Counted from the stretch's first letter, positions 14,641 through 23,585 are shown. The stretch: 25,347 nucleotides of DNA from Gammaproteobacteria bacterium (GCA_024644505.1 JAHEHQ010000002.1:1-25347); one strand, 5' to 3'. A program made the numbers and translations. Notes: generated by a model from the letters alone, not told the origin.

Positions 14641-15330
14641 ATGGCCGAACAGGAAAAGCAACGCCGCCCGATCCGCAGTTACGTGTTGCGGGAGGGGCGC
14701 CTCACCCGGGGCCAGCAACGGGCTTTCGAGGAATTCTGGCCGCGTTTCGGTATCGATTTTCACCGCCGGCGCTTGGATCTTGTCGGGCTGTACGGCAACC
14801 CCAATCCCGTATATCTGGAGATCGGGTTCGGCAACGGCGAATCCATTGCCCGCATGGCGCAGACCAACCCGGAGAACAACTATCTGGGGATCGAGGTGCA
14901 TCGTCCCGGCGTGGGTCGTCTGCTGCTGCAAACCGCGGAATCCGGACTCACCAATCTGCGGATCATGCGCCACGACGCAGTGGAGGTGCTGGACAACTGT
15001 CTGGACGATGCCAGCCTGGAGGCCGTGTATCTGTTCTTCCCGGATCCCTGGCACAAGCGGCGCCACCGTAAACGGCGTATCCTGCAACCCGAGTTTGTCG
15101 CCCGGCTTGCCAGGGTCATACGGCCGGGAGGCATGTTTCACGCAGCAACGGACTGGGAGGACTATGCGCAATCCATGATGTCCGTACTCACCGCATCGAC
15201 GGATTTTGAGAACTGCGCGGGCAAAGGTATTTTCGCCCCCCAACCCGAATACCGGTTTCCCACCCGTTTCGAAGAACGGGGCCAGCGCCTTGGCCACGGC
15301 GTGTGGGACCTGGTGTTTCGCAGGCTCTGA
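14641..15330 (+). CDS. trmB: tRNA (guanine-N7-)-methyltransferase TrmB
   Basis: TrmB methylates G46 in the variable loop of tRNAs using S-adenosylmethionine. The protein has 229 residues, the normal size. The SAM-binding motif is VYLEIGFGNGES (57-68). The family signature YLFFPDPWHKRRHRKRR lies at about 130-146, with the ATDWEDYA motif and a C-terminal PTRFEERGQRLGHGVWDLVF that matches TrmB ends. It follows thiG after 79 bp that include a short GC hairpin, and it precedes the fetAB-like genes by four bases. Confidence 0.97.
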   Translation: MAEQEKQRRPIRSYVLREGRLTRGQQRAFEEFWPRFGIDFHRRRLDLVGLYGNPNPVYLEIGFGNGESIARMAQTNPENNYLGIEVHRPGVGRLLLQTAESGLTNLRIMRHDAVEVLDNCLDDASLEAVYLFFPDPWHKRRHRKRRILQPEFVARLARVIRPGGMFHAATDWEDYAQSMMSVLTASTDFENCAGKGIFAPQPEYRFPTRFEERGQRLGHGVWDLVFRRL

Positions 15331-15334
15331 GTCT

Positions 15335-15937
15335 ATGCCCAGCCTGCATCTCTATCAATTTCAGAGCCTGGGACTCGATCCCATCGACCTGACGGTGGGG
15401 CCGGGTGAGTGCATAACCCTGGCGGGACCCTCGGGCTGCGGCAAGTCTTTGTTGTTGCGGGCCATCGCCGATCTGGATCCCCACGAGGGGGATGCCGCCA
15501 TCGATGGCCTGCGGCAGTCCCGGATCCGGGGGCACGAGTGGAGAAGCCGGGTCGGTCTGTTGCCCGCGGAAAGCCACTGGTGGGGCGATCGGGTCCGTGA
15601 TCATCTGCCTGGCGCCGAACCGCCCCATCTTCAGGACCTGGGTTTCGGCGTCGACAGCCTCGACTGGTCGATAGCCCGCCTTTCCAGCGGTGAAAAACAG
15701 CGCCTTGCGCTGATCCGCCTGCTGGCCGGACAGCCGGGCGCCCTGCTTCTGGACGAACCCACGGCCAATCTGGATCAGAAAACCGGTCAATGGGTAGAAG
15801 CCCTGATCGACACCTATCGTCGGGAGAAAGGGGCCGCGGTGATCTGGGTCAGCCACGATCCCGAACAGCGCGAGCGGGTGTCGGACCGGGCCTTTCTGAT
15901 AGAGGACAGAATGTTAAGGTGCGAGACATGGAACTGA
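15335..15937 (+). CDS. fetA: ABC transporter ATPase, FetA (YbbL)-like
   Basis: This is the ATPase partner of the membrane protein encoded next. In E. coli FetAB is a probable iron exporter linked to oxidative-stress resistance. The protein has 200 residues, slightly short for the family. Walker A is GPSGCGKS (31-38), the signature LSSGEKQRL (116-124), Walker B ALLLDEP (136-142) and the switch His is in WVSHD. The Q-loop position carries Glu79 (LLPAES) where the family normally has Gln, which is unusual. The start at 15335 removes an upstream in-frame extension that only overlaps trmB. It overlaps the permease gene by 10 bases, so the pair is coupled. Confidence 0.88.
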   Translation: MPSLHLYQFQSLGLDPIDLTVGPGECITLAGPSGCGKSLLLRAIADLDPHEGDAAIDGLRQSRIRGHEWRSRVGLLPAESHWWGDRVRDHLPGAEPPHLQDLGFGVDSLDWSIARLSSGEKQRLALIRLLAGQPGALLLDEPTANLDQKTGQWVEALIDTYRREKGAAVIWVSHDPEQRERVSDRAFLIEDRMLRCETWN

Positions 15938-16719
15938 TCCAGCTCAGCCCCTGGGACCTCTCCATTGCCGCCCTGCTGGTGCTGGCCCTGGCCGCCATCT
16001 CCTGGCGGCTGCACCTGGGGATCGAGGGGCGGTTGCTGATCGCGACGGTCCGAAGTGTCCTGCAGCTGATGCTCATCGGGCTGGTATTGAAGGCGCTGTT
16101 TGCCCAGTCCAATCCCCTGTTGATCGGTGCCGTCACCCTGTTCATGCTCAGCATGGCAGGTTACGAGGTCATGGCCCGGCAGCAGCGGCGATTCAAGGGT
16201 CTATGGGGCATGGGGATCGGCACCCTGTCCATGTTCATCTCTTCATTCAGCATCACCCTGCTGGCCCTGCACGTCGTGGTACAGGTAGAGCCTTGGTACA
16301 CGCCCCAGTACCTGATTCCCCTGCTGGGCATGCTGTTGGGCAACACCATGACCGGTATGGCAATCGCGCTGGACAACCTGACCCAGCAGGCGTGGCAGCG
16401 CCGGGGTGCCATCGAGGCCAAACTGACCCTGGGCTGGAACTGGGACAATGCCATCAGAGATATCCGCCGCGATGCGCTGCGAGCGGGACTGATCCCGATC
16501 ATCAATGCCATGGGGGCTGCCGGCGTGGTGAGCCTGCCGGGCATGATGACCGGCCAGATCCTGGCGGGGAGCCCGCCGATGGATGCCGCCAAATACCAGA
16601 TCATGATCCTGATGCTGATTGCCGGCGGCACCGGGCTGGGGGCGACATTTGCCGTCTGGCTGGGCTCCCGGCGGCTGTTCGATAAGCGCGAAAGATTGCG
16701 ACTGGACCGGCTGCGGTAA
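15928..16719 (+). CDS. fetB: ABC transporter permease, FetB (UPF0014/YbbM) family
   Basis: This is a membrane protein of 263 residues with about six or seven hydrophobic segments. Family hallmarks are RLLIATVRSVLQLMLIGLVL, MLLGNTMTGMAIALDNL (very conserved), the charged loop ...AIEAKLTLGW and ALRAGLIPIINAMGAAGVVSLPGMMTGQILAG. The start at 15928 was chosen because the preceding in-frame residues belong to the overlapping ATPase gene. With FetA it would form an iron-exporting ABC system, as inferred from the E. coli pair; substrate specificity is not visible here. Confidence 0.93.
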   Translation: MELIQLSPWDLSIAALLVLALAAISWRLHLGIEGRLLIATVRSVLQLMLIGLVLKALFAQSNPLLIGAVTLFMLSMAGYEVMARQQRRFKGLWGMGIGTLSMFISSFSITLLALHVVVQVEPWYTPQYLIPLLGMLLGNTMTGMAIALDNLTQQAWQRRGAIEAKLTLGWNWDNAIRDIRRDALRAGLIPIINAMGAAGVVSLPGMMTGQILAGSPPMDAAKYQIMILMLIAGGTGLGATFAVWLGSRRLFDKRERLRLDRLR

Positions 16720-16762
16720 TCCGGGTTCCGGTCTGCCGCTGAAAATTCCCCCAAGAAGATCA

Positions 16763-16791
16763 TTGACATCTTGATCCGGGATTCAGATTAT
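16763..16791 (+). promoter_or_regulatory. Sigma-70 promoter for the ATP-citrate lyase operon
   Basis: A perfect TTGACA (16763-16768) is followed by 17 bases and GATTAT (16786-16791), overlapping TATAAA two bases on. The resulting leader would be about 130 bases long, with a 6-bp stem GCACCC/GGGTGC (16839-16864). No such box occurs closer to the gene. Confidence 0.6.
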
Positions 16792-16929
16792 AAAGACCGG
16801 CAACCCACTACAACTAGAATCCGCGGGCCCCTGATTCAGCACCCTGCTGCAAAGGCGTGGGTGCGTGAACCGAAAATGGGATCCCGGGGATAAACTGCCG
16901 AGAACATAACCAGAGAGAGGAGAGGCGGG

Positions 16930-18207
16930 ATGCAGATCACAGGCATGTCCTGGGGGGCTCAGCTCCTCAATTATGTCGGTTACCCGACGCCGGAGGTGCT
17001 GGGGCCGGACGCCACCAGGGAACAGATCAAAAGCCTGATCGACCGTTACGGCAGAATCCTGATCAAACCCATCTTCAAGGGCGGTGTGGGCAAGAAGGGC
17101 AAGGCCGGCCTGATCGGCTTTGCTACCGACGTCGACACCGCGATGCGGGAAAAGGAGCGCCTGTTCTTCGTCGAGCACCGGGTCGGTAACATCCGGGCCA
17201 AGGCCGACGGTGTCACCTTCGAGGGGGCGATCCCGGCGGAGCACGAGATTTACGTCTCGATCACTGACGACACCCGGTACCGCGCACCCACCCTCACCAT
17301 CACCCATCATGGCGGCGTGGACATCGAGGAGTTGTCAGCCGATCAGATCGCCACCATCCCATTCGATGCCTTGACCGGTTTCAAGGGCTTCATCGTCGCC
17401 AATGCCCTGGACAGGATCCACGCACCCAAGGAGATCATCAGTCCGCTGGTGCAGAACCTGCCCAAGCTATGGGACCTGTTCAACAACTACGGCATGAGCG
17501 TGCTGGAGCTGAACCCGATACGGATGATGCCGGATGAAGACCGGCTGATCCCGGTCGCCTGCGACTTCAAGTGCAGCTTCGACACCGATGATCCCAACTG
17601 GAAGCGGCTGGATCTGCCAGGCAGTCTGGAATCAACAGACTACTCCACCTTCGAACTCGAGGTGAACGAACTGCGCACCTACCAGGGGCAGTCGGATGCG
17701 TTCGTCATCAACGACCAGGGTACGGTCACGGCCATGACCTTCGGGGGGGGTGCAAATGCGCTGGTGACCGAGATGCTGGGGGACGTGGGCACCATTTCGT
17801 CTGACTTCGGCGGCAATCCGCCCTATAAGAAGATGTACGACATCAGCAGCATCGTATACAAGCACTGGCTGGGTCAGAGCAACGTGCTGTTCATCATCGG
17901 CGGCAAGGCCAACAACACAGACATCTACAATACCTTCCGAGCCATGGGCGACGCCCTGCGTGATTACTTCAACCAGTACGGAGCAAAGCCGCTGTTCGTG
18001 GTGGTGGGACGCGGCGGTCCCAACCTGATCCGGGGCATGGCCTATATGAAAGATGTGCTCGACGCCCTGGGCCTGCCGTACCGGATGTTCGGCCACGACT
18101 CCTCCATCAGCGGCGTGGTGAATTACGTCAAGCACATCGACACATGGATGCGCGAAGGCGGACAGGCGGAGATCGCCAGCCAGATGGGACTGGGCGGTTC
18201 CTCCTGA
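16930..18207 (+). CDS. ATP-citrate lyase, small (ATP-grasp, SCS-beta-like) subunit, type II
   Basis: This is one of two subunits of ATP-citrate lyase, which splits citrate with CoA and ATP into acetyl-CoA and oxaloacetate and drives the reductive TCA cycle. The protein has 425 residues. The N-terminal ATP-grasp region has LIKPIFKGGVGKKGKAGLIG; a Mg-binding region follows as VLELNPIRMM. The C-terminal ligase domain, like succinyl-CoA synthetase beta, has TFGGGANALVTEMLGDVG and VLFIIGGKANNTD. A very strong ribosome site (GAGAGGAGAGGCGGG) precedes the ATG. The large subunit follows 71 bp downstream. Naming of A/B subunits differs between authors, so I give no symbol. The enzyme family is well supported by the pair; 'type II' is from memory of the Magnetococcus/Riftia-symbiont form. 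Confidence 0.87.
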   Translation: MQITGMSWGAQLLNYVGYPTPEVLGPDATREQIKSLIDRYGRILIKPIFKGGVGKKGKAGLIGFATDVDTAMREKERLFFVEHRVGNIRAKADGVTFEGAIPAEHEIYVSITDDTRYRAPTLTITHHGGVDIEELSADQIATIPFDALTGFKGFIVANALDRIHAPKEIISPLVQNLPKLWDLFNNYGMSVLELNPIRMMPDEDRLIPVACDFKCSFDTDDPNWKRLDLPGSLESTDYSTFELEVNELRTYQGQSDAFVINDQGTVTAMTFGGGANALVTEMLGDVGTISSDFGGNPPYKKMYDISSIVYKHWLGQSNVLFIIGGKANNTDIYNTFRAMGDALRDYFNQYGAKPLFVVVGRGGPNLIRGMAYMKDVLDALGLPYRMFGHDSSISGVVNYVKHIDTWMREGGQAEIASQMGLGGSS

Positions 18208-18278
18208 CCCCCATGTCCCGTAGGGCACAATCTTCGACGACCCATTGATATCAAAGCATTACAGCACCGGAAAACACT

Positions 18279-21041
18279 ATGTCCCATTCATCGATGCATC
18301 GTAAAGACTATCTCCGGCCCAGAGGTCTCGAGGCCTTTCAGCATTACTATGTGGGTATCGAATCCCTGGCGGAACTGGCGACAACCGACGACCGGGTATG
18401 CGTGCTCAACATCCTGGGCAGCGAAAGCCGTTCAGTTACGCCCACCAGCCACGTCTATTCCGGAGGCAATATCGTCTGCGGCACCCAACCGGGGAAATCG
18501 GGATCTTCACTGAAAACCGAGATCGGGGACATTCCCGTCTACAACACCGTGGTGGAGGCAATGGACGCCGGACACCGTTTCAACGTGGCCGTGGTCTATG
18601 TGCCCCCCTCCGGTGTCAAGGACGCGGTCATCGAGGCGATCCGGGTCAACCCCAAGCTGACCAAGGTGGTGATACTCACCGAAAAGGTACCGCTGAAAGA
18701 CGCACGCATCGTACGCCAGTACGGCCAGCAGCAGGGCGTGGACATCTTCGGCGCGAACTGCCTGGGCATTGCGGATGCCCATCACCGGGTACGCATCGGC
18801 GGCGCGCTGGGAGGCAGCAGCCCCGAGGAGTCATTGGTGCCCGGTTCTGTCGCCATCTACTCCAACTCGGGCAACTTCACCACCACCATCGCCGTTTATC
18901 TGCTGACGGCGGGCTGGGGCACCACCGTGTCCTACTCCTCGGGCAAAGACGTCTACATCCATTTCGCTGCACCCGAGTTCACCAACGCCTTTCACAATGA
19001 CCGGCGCAGCCGGGCCGCCGTGATGTACGTCGAGCCCGGCGGATACTACGAGCGCGACCTGACCTTCCACAAGCCCGTGGTGGCCTGTGTCGTGGGCCGC
19101 TGGAAAGACCGCCTGACCAAGGCCTGCGGACACGCGGGAGCCATCGCCGGAAGCGGCGACAATGCGGCAGCCAAAGAGCGCTGGTTCATGGAGAAGCTGG
19201 GCGTGGACGCGATCTTCACCGAAGACAACCCGGTCTGTTCCGCAAAGGGCGCCGTGGTCACCAATATCGCCCACATCCCCGCGGCCATGACCGCCGTGAT
19301 GTCCCAGAGCGGTTTCATTCCGGATTTCGAGCCCAGGGGCAACCTCTCCCTGAAGTGTTGGTTTGCCGATGACAGCGGTATCGAACTGCCGCCGCAACTC
19401 GATATCCGGCCCGTGGAGGCCGTCTCCCCCTACAGGGAACAGATCGAGATCGTCAATCGCCAGGTGGGCATCATTCTGCCGCGCCAATCCATGAAAGACG
19501 CCTCGGGTGCCTCCATGATGGACCCCCAGACCCAGGTGAGCCGGCTCCAGGGTGTGAGCGTGCTGGACGCCGCCACCCGTTCCTATGAAGACAACCTGGT
19601 GCTGTCCCTGATTCGCGAATACCCCAATGCCGGCGGCAGCGCCCTGGCCAACGTCGCATTGAATGCCTATGTCAATCTGCACGGCTCCCCCATGCTGGAC
19701 GCTGCCGCGGCGGCCCGCACGGCGGGAAACAGCCCCAATACCTCGCTTTGTTCCGCAGTGAGCATCCTGGGGCCCGGCATGGTTGCCCCCTCTCGGGAAG
19801 CGGCGCGGACCCTGATTGACCTGTTTCGGGAAACCGGCCTTTCGGATCCCGAGGACGAAAAATTTGATATCAGCGAGATAATGAAACAGGCCTCGTATCA
19901 GGAGCAGGCCGCAAAACTGACCGGAGAGACGCCTGACGCGCGCGGCGAGGCGATGCTCACGGGGATAAAGGCACGGGGCGTGAAATCCATCTTTGTACAG
20001 CTGCTTCGGTCCCTGGCAAAACAGAGCGGCCGTCATCCTACGGCGGATGCCGTGCTGGCGGCCATCTGCTGTCATCTCGCCTGGCGCCCGCTGGTCCTGA
20101 AACGGCTTTCAATGACGACAGCGGTGAACATGCCCTGGCACATACGGGTGTTCAGCACCATGGTGGGTGCCTCGGTGCGAAAGGAACGCCAGACCGCGGA
20201 CCAGTTCGGCGGTGTCGACAACCAGGAACTCATCTCCGGGTGGAGTTTCACCGAGACCGCCTATCTGGCCCTGTTGACCCAACGGCCCGGCGAAGACGAA
20301 CTTTTTGCCTTTTCCATCCTGATGGGCCTGACCGTGACCAACGGCCCCGGCACCATATCAGCCCAGGGGGCCAAGGGGGCGGTCAGCGCCGACGGGCCGG
20401 AAGTACCGGAGCGGGTCCAGATCAACAAGGCCTATGCCGGTTTTCTCACCCACACCGGCTACGCCCATGGGGGTAACGGCTTCGAGGCCATGCGTTTTCT
20501 CATCGAACGCTTCGGCAGCCTGGGAGTCAAGGATCCCGGGGATCCGGAGCACGGGCTCGATCTCGCAGCCATCGCCGCTGACTTCGCGAAGGAGTTCAAG
20601 GTCTACAAGACATCGGCCAAATCGGCGGGCAATCTCTCCTACGACAAGATCCCCTGCGTCAATCACCCCATATTCAAGGGCAAGGATGTCAACTATGATC
20701 CGCGGGAAGTCTATGTTCACGATCTGTTCCGAAGCCGGGGCACCTACAACCTGTTCCATGAGTTCTATCATGAACTGGTCAAGGCGCTGGCCGCCTTTGG
20801 CGTAAGCCGCAATGTCTATTGTGTGAATGTGGATGCGGTGATTGCGGTGATACTTCTGAAGATGCTCTGGAAGCCCTTCGTGGCAGGCGAGATCGATGAC
20901 CGTTTCCTGGAGTACGGCGCCTTCACGACCTTCGTCTACGGCCGGGTTGCCGGTGACGCCGCCGAAATCGAGGATCATTTGAATCGCGGCAGGAACATGG
21001 ATACACGCACCGCTGCGAGCAAGTGTCAGTTCGTGAACTGA
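18279..21041 (+). CDS. ATP-citrate lyase, large subunit (SCS-alpha / citrate-synthase fusion), type II
   Basis: This is the catalytic large subunit, 920 residues. The N-terminal half resembles succinyl-CoA synthetase alpha: a CoA-binding region (VLNILGSESRS, NAVVYVPP-like strand), GANCLGIAD, SNSGNF, and the phosphorylated His285 in KACGHAGAIAGSGDN. The C-terminal third (about 560-920) resembles citrate synthase: LTHTGYAHGGNGFEAM recalls the HGGANE box and CVNHPIFKGKDVNYDPRE recalls the GHRVYKxxDPR box. The fusion distinguishes ATP-citrate lyase from the separate citryl-CoA synthetase plus citryl-CoA lyase system. The start is the first ATG after GGAAAA; a Met at residue 6 is possible. It is co-transcribed with the small subunit and, 20 bases on, a glycosyltransferase. 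Confidence 0.87.
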   Translation: MSHSSMHRKDYLRPRGLEAFQHYYVGIESLAELATTDDRVCVLNILGSESRSVTPTSHVYSGGNIVCGTQPGKSGSSLKTEIGDIPVYNTVVEAMDAGHRFNVAVVYVPPSGVKDAVIEAIRVNPKLTKVVILTEKVPLKDARIVRQYGQQQGVDIFGANCLGIADAHHRVRIGGALGGSSPEESLVPGSVAIYSNSGNFTTTIAVYLLTAGWGTTVSYSSGKDVYIHFAAPEFTNAFHNDRRSRAAVMYVEPGGYYERDLTFHKPVVACVVGRWKDRLTKACGHAGAIAGSGDNAAAKERWFMEKLGVDAIFTEDNPVCSAKGAVVTNIAHIPAAMTAVMSQSGFIPDFEPRGNLSLKCWFADDSGIELPPQLDIRPVEAVSPYREQIEIVNRQVGIILPRQSMKDASGASMMDPQTQVSRLQGVSVLDAATRSYEDNLVLSLIREYPNAGGSALANVALNAYVNLHGSPMLDAAAAARTAGNSPNTSLCSAVSILGPGMVAPSREAARTLIDLFRETGLSDPEDEKFDISEIMKQASYQEQAAKLTGETPDARGEAMLTGIKARGVKSIFVQLLRSLAKQSGRHPTADAVLAAICCHLAWRPLVLKRLSMTTAVNMPWHIRVFSTMVGASVRKERQTADQFGGVDNQELISGWSFTETAYLALLTQRPGEDELFAFSILMGLTVTNGPGTISAQGAKGAVSADGPEVPERVQINKAYAGFLTHTGYAHGGNGFEAMRFLIERFGSLGVKDPGDPEHGLDLAAIAADFAKEFKVYKTSAKSAGNLSYDKIPCVNHPIFKGKDVNYDPREVYVHDLFRSRGTYNLFHEFYHELVKALAAFGVSRNVYCVNVDAVIAVILLKMLWKPFVAGEIDDRFLEYGAFTTFVYGRVAGDAAEIEDHLNRGRNMDTRTAASKCQFVN

Positions 21042-21061
21042 CCGCCGATAAGGAAAAGGTC

Positions 21062-22249
21062 ATGTACGAGAGGGAAGAGAATCCCCTAAACGTTACCGAA
21101 GCCGATCTGGTGGTGGGACTCGCCTCTTTCATGGAAGCGGACAATATTGATTATCCGACCCGCCAGGCCGACGAGGGTATCAGAAAGTATTTTGGCGACA
21201 AGTCGGCGGTGATCATCAATTGCGACAATGCCTCACCGGATGGGACGGAGCAGGTGTTTCTGGGAACCGACACAAAGACGCCGAAGACCTACATAACCAC
21301 CCCACCGGACACGCCGGGCAAGGGCTACAACTTCGAAAACATGTTCCGCAAGCTCATCGAGCTGAAAGCCGACATTCTGGTATGTATCGACTCAGATCTC
21401 GAGAGCGTCTCCCCCGAATGGATCAAGTATCTCGCGGAACCGGTTTCCGCCGGGTACGATTTCGTGGCACCACTCTACTCCCGCCACAAATATGACGGGA
21501 CCATAACCAACAACCTGACCTACCCCCTGGTATACGGTCTGTTGTGCAGGAATATTCGTCAGCCCATCGGCGGAGACTTCGCCTTGTCGCGGAACTTCGC
21601 CCGGCACCTCGTGTGTCAGCCCTGGCATCGCACCACCAATGAATACGGTGTGGACATTTTCATGACCCTCAATGCCATTCTCGGCGGGTTCAAATGCTGC
21701 AACGCCGGACTGGGTGCCAAGGTTCACAAACCCAGCGCGCCGAAGCTGGGACCGATGTTCATCCAGGTGGTGAGCACAGCCTTCCTGACAGTCATAAAAA
21801 ATGTGAACAAATGGAAAGACTGGACGGAAGTTGAGCAGCAGGAGCTTTTCGGCCTTCAAAAGCTGGACCCTCCCCAGGATCTGATCATCGACCGCCAAGC
21901 AATCGAAAAACAGGCCCATGCCGGCTTCTATCAGCACCAGGGGCTGCTGGAGAAGATTCTCTCGCCGGATCTTTACGCTGATTACAGGCGCATGTTCGAT
22001 AACGGGTCCATAGAGATCAGCGCCGATCAATGGGCCACGACGGTTTACGACATGATTGCCGCTTACCAGGCGATGGGGAAGCCGCCCGGTGTCATCGAAT
22101 CATTGAAGGGGCTCTATTTTGGCCGGGCCCTGACATTTGCGAATCAGACATGGGACTGGAGTTCGGAGAAGGCGGAGGAAGAGATACTTGCCCAGGCTGA
22201 GATTTTTTTTAAGCGAAGGGATTATCTGATCCGGAAACTGACAAGTTGA
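21062..22249 (+). CDS. Glycosyltransferase, mannosylglycerate/glucosylglycerate synthase-like
   Basis: This is a GT-A fold glycosyltransferase of 395 residues. It has the metal-binding DSD motif (D110-D112), the segment GKGYNFENMFRKLIELKAD, QPIGGDFALSR and EYGVDIFMTLNAILGGFK. These follow the order of the mannosylglycerate synthase of Rhodothermus (GKGDGMNTAL, DAD, QPLGGELLMRR, WGIDTLYTFVT). It would therefore transfer a sugar from a nucleotide donor to glycerate in one step, making a compatible solute. Which sugar is used cannot be read, but the GpgS gene nearby favours glucose. The start at 21062 is chosen over 21023, which overlaps the large lyase subunit. It is tightly coupled to the lyase genes. 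Confidence 0.75.
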   Translation: MYEREENPLNVTEADLVVGLASFMEADNIDYPTRQADEGIRKYFGDKSAVIINCDNASPDGTEQVFLGTDTKTPKTYITTPPDTPGKGYNFENMFRKLIELKADILVCIDSDLESVSPEWIKYLAEPVSAGYDFVAPLYSRHKYDGTITNNLTYPLVYGLLCRNIRQPIGGDFALSRNFARHLVCQPWHRTTNEYGVDIFMTLNAILGGFKCCNAGLGAKVHKPSAPKLGPMFIQVVSTAFLTVIKNVNKWKDWTEVEQQELFGLQKLDPPQDLIIDRQAIEKQAHAGFYQHQGLLEKILSPDLYADYRRMFDNGSIEISADQWATTVYDMIAAYQAMGKPPGVIESLKGLYFGRALTFANQTWDWSSEKAEEEILAQAEIFFKRRDYLIRKLTS

Positions 22250-22279
22250 ACCGAAGAGATTTGAACCGTAGAGGCGAAT

Positions 22280-22347
22280 TTGGCCGAATGAATTCGGCCC
22301 TACGACTCGCGAGGGCAGGTAGGGTCGAATTCATTCGACCAGCGGTT
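22280..22347. repeat. Dispersed palindromic repeat, copy B
   Basis: Arms 22281-22303 and 22319-22341 are reverse complements at 21 of 23 positions. Each arm contains an ATTC-centred dyad, and AGCGGTT closes the unit (22341-22347) as in copy A at 11069-11141. It lies between the convergent glycosyltransferase and gpgS genes and could act as a two-way terminator. Confidence 0.85.
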
Positions 22348-22373
22348 AATCCTCCGGAACGGCTCAGAATGCC

Positions 22374-23585
22374 TTATCGGTTATCCTCCTCAACCGCCTG
22401 TTCCAGCAGCTGAAGAAAATCGGGAATCGCACTCAGCACGCGGTTCCAGTTGGGTATGAAGGGGACCTCCATGGGGTTGGCCAAAAAAGTTTCCCCTGCC
22501 TTGATGATGTTCTGGTAGAAGAGTTCAACCGCCTGCTCCTCCCCATGGCGATCGAGAGACAGACCGTTGAATTCCGCATCATTGTGATAGGAATCGATAA
22601 ATTCCAGGGCAATCCGGTAGTAGGTTGCCTTGATGGCACGGAAGGTATCCGACGACAGCACCACGCCTGAGGCCGCCAGTTTCCGGAAGAGTGTCTTGGA
22701 GATATCCTGGCTCATCTTCGAAAGCCCTGCCTCGGGGTTATCGAACGAGATCGACTGGTGCTTGTGATCATAGTTGTCGGTGATATCGACCTGGCACAGG
22801 TGATTGGCCGAGTAGTTCCTGTGCACCTCTGACAACACACCGATCTCCAGCCCCCAGTCGCTTGGGATCCTGATATCCCGCACCACATCGGTCCGGAAGG
22901 AAAACTCACCGGCCAGGGGGTAACGAAAACTGTCCAGGTACTGCAGGTAGGGAGTGTTTCCCACCACCTCCTGCAGCGCCCGTATCAAGGGCGTCACAAG
23001 CAGGCGGCATACCCGGCCGTTGATGGAGCCGTCGGCAATGCGCGAATAGTAGCCCTTGCAGAACTGGTAGTTGAAAGAGGGATTGGCAATCGGGTATATC
23101 AGTCTCGCCAGCAGTTCCCGGTCGTAGGTAATGATGTCGCAATCGTGCAGCGCGACCGCCTTGGCCCGTTCCGATGCAAGGATGTATCCGTAGCAGTACC
23201 AGACATTCCTGCCTTTCCCCCTCTCATTGGGGGCCAGACCGATATTCTTCAGCCTCTCGTCCAGGGCCATCATCCTCGGGCCATCCTGCCAGAGTATGCG
23301 GAGGCGCTGCGGCAGCCTGCCGAAATATTCTTTAGCGTGGTCGAACTCCTTCTCATCCGCCCGGTCCAGCCCGACGACGATCTCCGTGAGATAAGGGACC
23401 TTGCACAACTCCTGGATGATGTTTTCCAGGGCCGGTCCCTGCAACTCCGAGTAAAGTGACGGCAGGACCAGGGACATGGGACGAACACGGGAAAACTCGA
23501 GCAGCTCCCTCTCCATGTTATCCAGGGACCTGTGGCGCAGATGATGGAGGGTCGTGATGACACCGTTCTGGAAAAAGTCGCCCAC
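22374..23585 (-). CDS. gpgS: Glucosyl-3-phosphoglycerate synthase (GT81)
   Basis: GpgS joins glucose from a nucleotide donor to 3-phosphoglycerate, the first step to glucosylglycerate. The protein has 403 residues. The GT81 signature is clear: LVLPSLYSELQGPALENII, EIVVGLDRADEKEF, GKGRNVWYCYGY, the metal-binding HDCDI (D148, D150), QFCKGYYSRI and the LAGEFSFR acceptor segment, with SDWGLEIGVLSEV. It starts at GTG (23583-23585), with GAGG nine bases upstream; the N-terminus MGDFFQNGVITTLHHL fits family members. The phosphatase gene lies 57 bp upstream in the same direction, and the two probably form an operon. Thermophile and marine gpgS-gpgP pairs, as in Persephonella, have the same logic. Confidence 0.88.
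   Translation of the reverse strand: MGDFFQNGVITTLHHLRHRSLDNMERELLEFSRVRPMSLVLPSLYSELQGPALENIIQELCKVPYLTEIVVGLDRADEKEFDHAKEYFGRLPQRLRILWQDGPRMMALDERLKNIGLAPNERGKGRNVWYCYGYILASERAKAVALHDCDIITYDRELLARLIYPIANPSFNYQFCKGYYSRIADGSINGRVCRLLVTPLIRALQEVVGNTPYLQYLDSFRYPLAGEFSFRTDVVRDIRIPSDWGLEIGVLSEVHRNYSANHLCQVDITDNYDHKHQSISFDNPEAGLSKMSQDISKTLFRKLAASGVVLSSDTFRAIKATYYRIALEFIDSYHNDAEFNGLSLDRHGEEQAVELFYQNIIKAGETFLANPMEVPFIPNWNRVLSAIPDFLQLLEQAVEEDNR

Noticed and set aside
16930..21041. Reading the pair as ordinary succinyl-CoA synthetase
   Set aside because: The large subunit is 920 residues with a citrate-synthase-like C-terminal third, which SucD lacks; citryl-CoA synthetase also lacks this fusion.
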